In this document: positions 62,455 to 64,000 of the stretch, piece by piece
Layout of the letters: each line of letters begins with the position of its first letter
How positions within the stretch are numbered: position 1 is the stretch's first letter
Assembly: GCF_947623445.1 (NCBI RefSeq)
Contig: NC_135243.1
Coordinates: 3,536,501 to 3,600,500 of the forward strand
From: Clavelina lepadiformis
Taxonomy: Eukaryota > Chordata > Ascidiacea > Aplousobranchia > Clavelinidae
Length of the DNA: 64,000 nt
Direction of reading: 5' to 3'
The notes under the pieces: generated by a model
The model's input: the letters and a program-made list of their open reading frames with translations, nothing else
The model's database searches: none
What the model was told of the DNA's origin: nothing
Position numbers and translations under genes: made by a program

Positions 62455-62526
62455 GAAAAACGATGAGCATGGCAGAGAAAAGCAAATATTTCTGCAGGCA
62501 GTCACAGGTTACGTGCTTCGTTGTAC
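62455..62526 (-). promoter_or_regulatory. extra copy of the upstream block in the divergent intergenic region
   Basis: On the minus strand it contains GTGACTGCCTGCAG, TTTGCTTTTCTCTGCCATGC and TCATCGTTTTTCGTG. This is a good match to the other blocks but about 830 bp from the start of member 12 and pointing away from member 13. It may be an older promoter, or belong to a lost minus-strand copy. Confidence 0.45.
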
Positions 62527-62864
62527 TCCTGAAACCAGACACATACAGTGAACGAGGCGGTACAGTGCTTGCTGGGCAGCATGTTTAGTTTTCAGTGGGT
62601 TGCTTAGAAGTTGTAGTATTCCAGATTATATAGGCAGCATGTTTAACACCTATTTTTTGTAATCATATTTTTGTGGCCGCTAAACGTATCTTCTTCAATT
62701 AAGCAATGTTTAGCACTTTAACACCTCATGCAGTGGCACAAATGTTTAAGCATTTTTGAGAAGAAACTTTTCAATTGTGTTTGAAAGGTCTGCTTTTCTT
62801 TTCAATTCTAGATAATAAATTTTTAGTTCGAATCGATGTAAAGATTTCTTTTTAGCACGTTGAA

Positions 62865-63899
62865 ATGGATTGGGACAAATTTTGTCGTCGAGTTTTGAAA
62901 CATGGAGGTCCAGTGATCGGATACGTCTATCTCGGCACAGACGAAAGAATGCTGGCGGAGAAAAATAGACGTTGGAGTCACCTGAAACTCTCAGTAAGTT
63001 GTTTTTTAAATGTTACTGGATGTGTTTTGGATTGAATGCTTTATTCATGTGAAGTCTTGTAGAACTCGCAATCGTCCACTTCAAGTCTTTTATAAGCTTT
63101 AGGCTGCCACTATTTCACAGGAAAAAATCATACAATCGACTTTATTTTGCATATTTCTTTTTTAATTAAGTTAAATGTTATATATCATAGCAACTCTACC
63201 CTAACTTAAATAGTCTAAATGTAACTGCAATAATACCCGAATAACTTTATGCATTCCCATTCTACAAACATAACCGCCGATCTAAACAGGCTACTTTCCG
63301 TAAAATAGTCACCCATCTACGTTTAGTTTGGCCCGAACCTCCGAACCTAGAAGGCCAAATAGATTATACAGTATGTTATATTATATTTTTTGTGTGTTCA
63401 ATAATAATACATTTCATAGTCGATTTCAGAAATAGTTTTGTTTTCAGAAGCCTTTACAAACTTTAAAACCTGGTTTTTATTCATTTACCCAAGTCCAATC
63501 AGACGTTTATTTTCAACCAGGTTTTCGAAGTGTCCACGATCAGTGGCTTGAATGGCTCAAACTTACAGCTCCGCGATGAGGAATACAAACTTGTGGAGAG
63601 TAGAGACAGCGTAGTCACTTACGAGAGTCCAACAAAATCTCTTGCTTATGGAAAAACCTCCAAATGTAAGATGTCTATGTTTGGCAAAACTGCAAATATC
63701 CCCGATTTAATTTGAAATGAAGTGATAGAAGGATCTAGTCAGTGTGAAAATAAGTCAATAACGCAACTTGTGTTTTTCGTCTTAATCAGATATGTTGGTC
63801 GTATGTAGCGATGCTGACCCGAACAAGGAAATGCTGAATATTCAGTGTCAAAAAGCGGTAAAATACGGACTAGAACGTCTCAACGCCATGGAAGTTTGA
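62865..63899 (+). CDS. profilin-like array member 13 (127 aa)
   Basis: Plus-strand exons 62865-62993, 63521-63665 and 63790-63899 (129, 145 and 110 nt) give 127 residues and TGA. A good acceptor (TTTCTTTTTAG) ends 11 bp before the ATG, so a 5' leader intron or trans-spliced leader is possible. Exon 1 reads MDWDKFCRRVLKHGGPVIGY, then VYLGTDERMLAEKNRRW. Exon 2 has VFEVSTISGLNGSNLQLRDE and KSLAYGKTS, with donor GTAAGATGTCTATG. Exon 3 has MLVVCSDADPNKEMLNIQC and QKAVKYGLERLNAMEV. The order and spacing match profilins: N-terminal helix with Trp3, a V-x-G strand, a VLVI-like strand, then the QC-led C-terminal helix. The second profilin Trp is Leu here. Confidence 0.8.
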
Positions 63900-63962
63900 A
63901 CTCTGCTGTTTTATCGGATTATTGTGTTTTAGCTCACAACCACTGTAATGCAGAATTAAAAT

Positions 63963-63968
63963 AATAAA
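63963..63968 (+). terminator. polyadenylation signal of member 13
   Basis: AATAAA lies 64 bp after the stop codon of member 13 and is followed by T-rich sequence. It is the only clear canonical signal placed for the array. Confidence 0.6.
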
Positions 63969-64000
63969 AACAAACATATTTTTGCTATGTTTTATCATTT

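Noticed and set aside
1-64000. CRISPR array, bacterial operon or phage signals
   Set aside because: Intron-rich eukaryotic genes and no regular spacer-repeat pattern. The tandem repeats present are minisatellites.

Overview
The window looks like AT-rich nuclear DNA of an invertebrate animal. Genes have many introns with GT-AG borders, there is no bacterial-style gene packing, and short DNA transposons are abundant. Small genes, short introns and many TGACGTCA-like words would suit an ascidian tunicate such as a Ciona relative, but that placement is inference.

Layout. (1) 0.1-1.15 kb, plus strand: a small three-exon gene of the family described below, probably damaged. (2) 5.3-15.9 kb, plus strand: a complete 25-exon ATP-dependent 5-oxoprolinase gene (OPLAH). 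It gives 1278 residues with every exon junction in frame. One hAT-like element nested in another sits in intron 11. (3) 17.7-32.9 kb, minus strand: five members of the small gene family, one of them a pseudogene split by a hAT MITE. An interrupted protein-coding mobile element lies among them at 24.4-26.1 kb. (4) 33.2-45.4 kb: a gene-poor mosaic of duplicated blocks, foldback units, two hAT copies and a Mutator-like foldback element with a 9-bp target duplication. (5) 45.8-63.9 kb: seven more family members, the first and last on the plus strand and five between them on the minus strand.

The main result is the array of 13 small genes around the housekeeping OPLAH locus. Most copies keep a strict layout: a 129-nt exon ending in phase 0, a 145-nt exon ending in phase 1 and a 107-113-nt last exon. 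They encode proteins of 126-137 residues. I read them as highly divergent profilin-like proteins. The N-terminal M-x-W-x-x-(F/Y)-C, the (V/Y)xG(T/S)xxxxWGE segment, the V(L/I)I(V/I) strand and the C-terminal helix starting at QC line up with profilin in order, spacing and length. The profilin assignment rests on recalled family patterns, not on a search.

Most members on the minus strand, and the plus-strand copy at 45.8 kb, carry a shared noncoding block roughly 150-360 bp before the start codon. In gene orientation it begins AATCAACGTGCAA and ends near GCTCAGCGTTTTTCG. It is probably a common promoter or 5'-leader exon. Nine copies also share about 15 intronic bases after the exon 2 donor. 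Together these suggest a co-regulated, rapidly diverging multigene family that loses and gains copies by local duplication.
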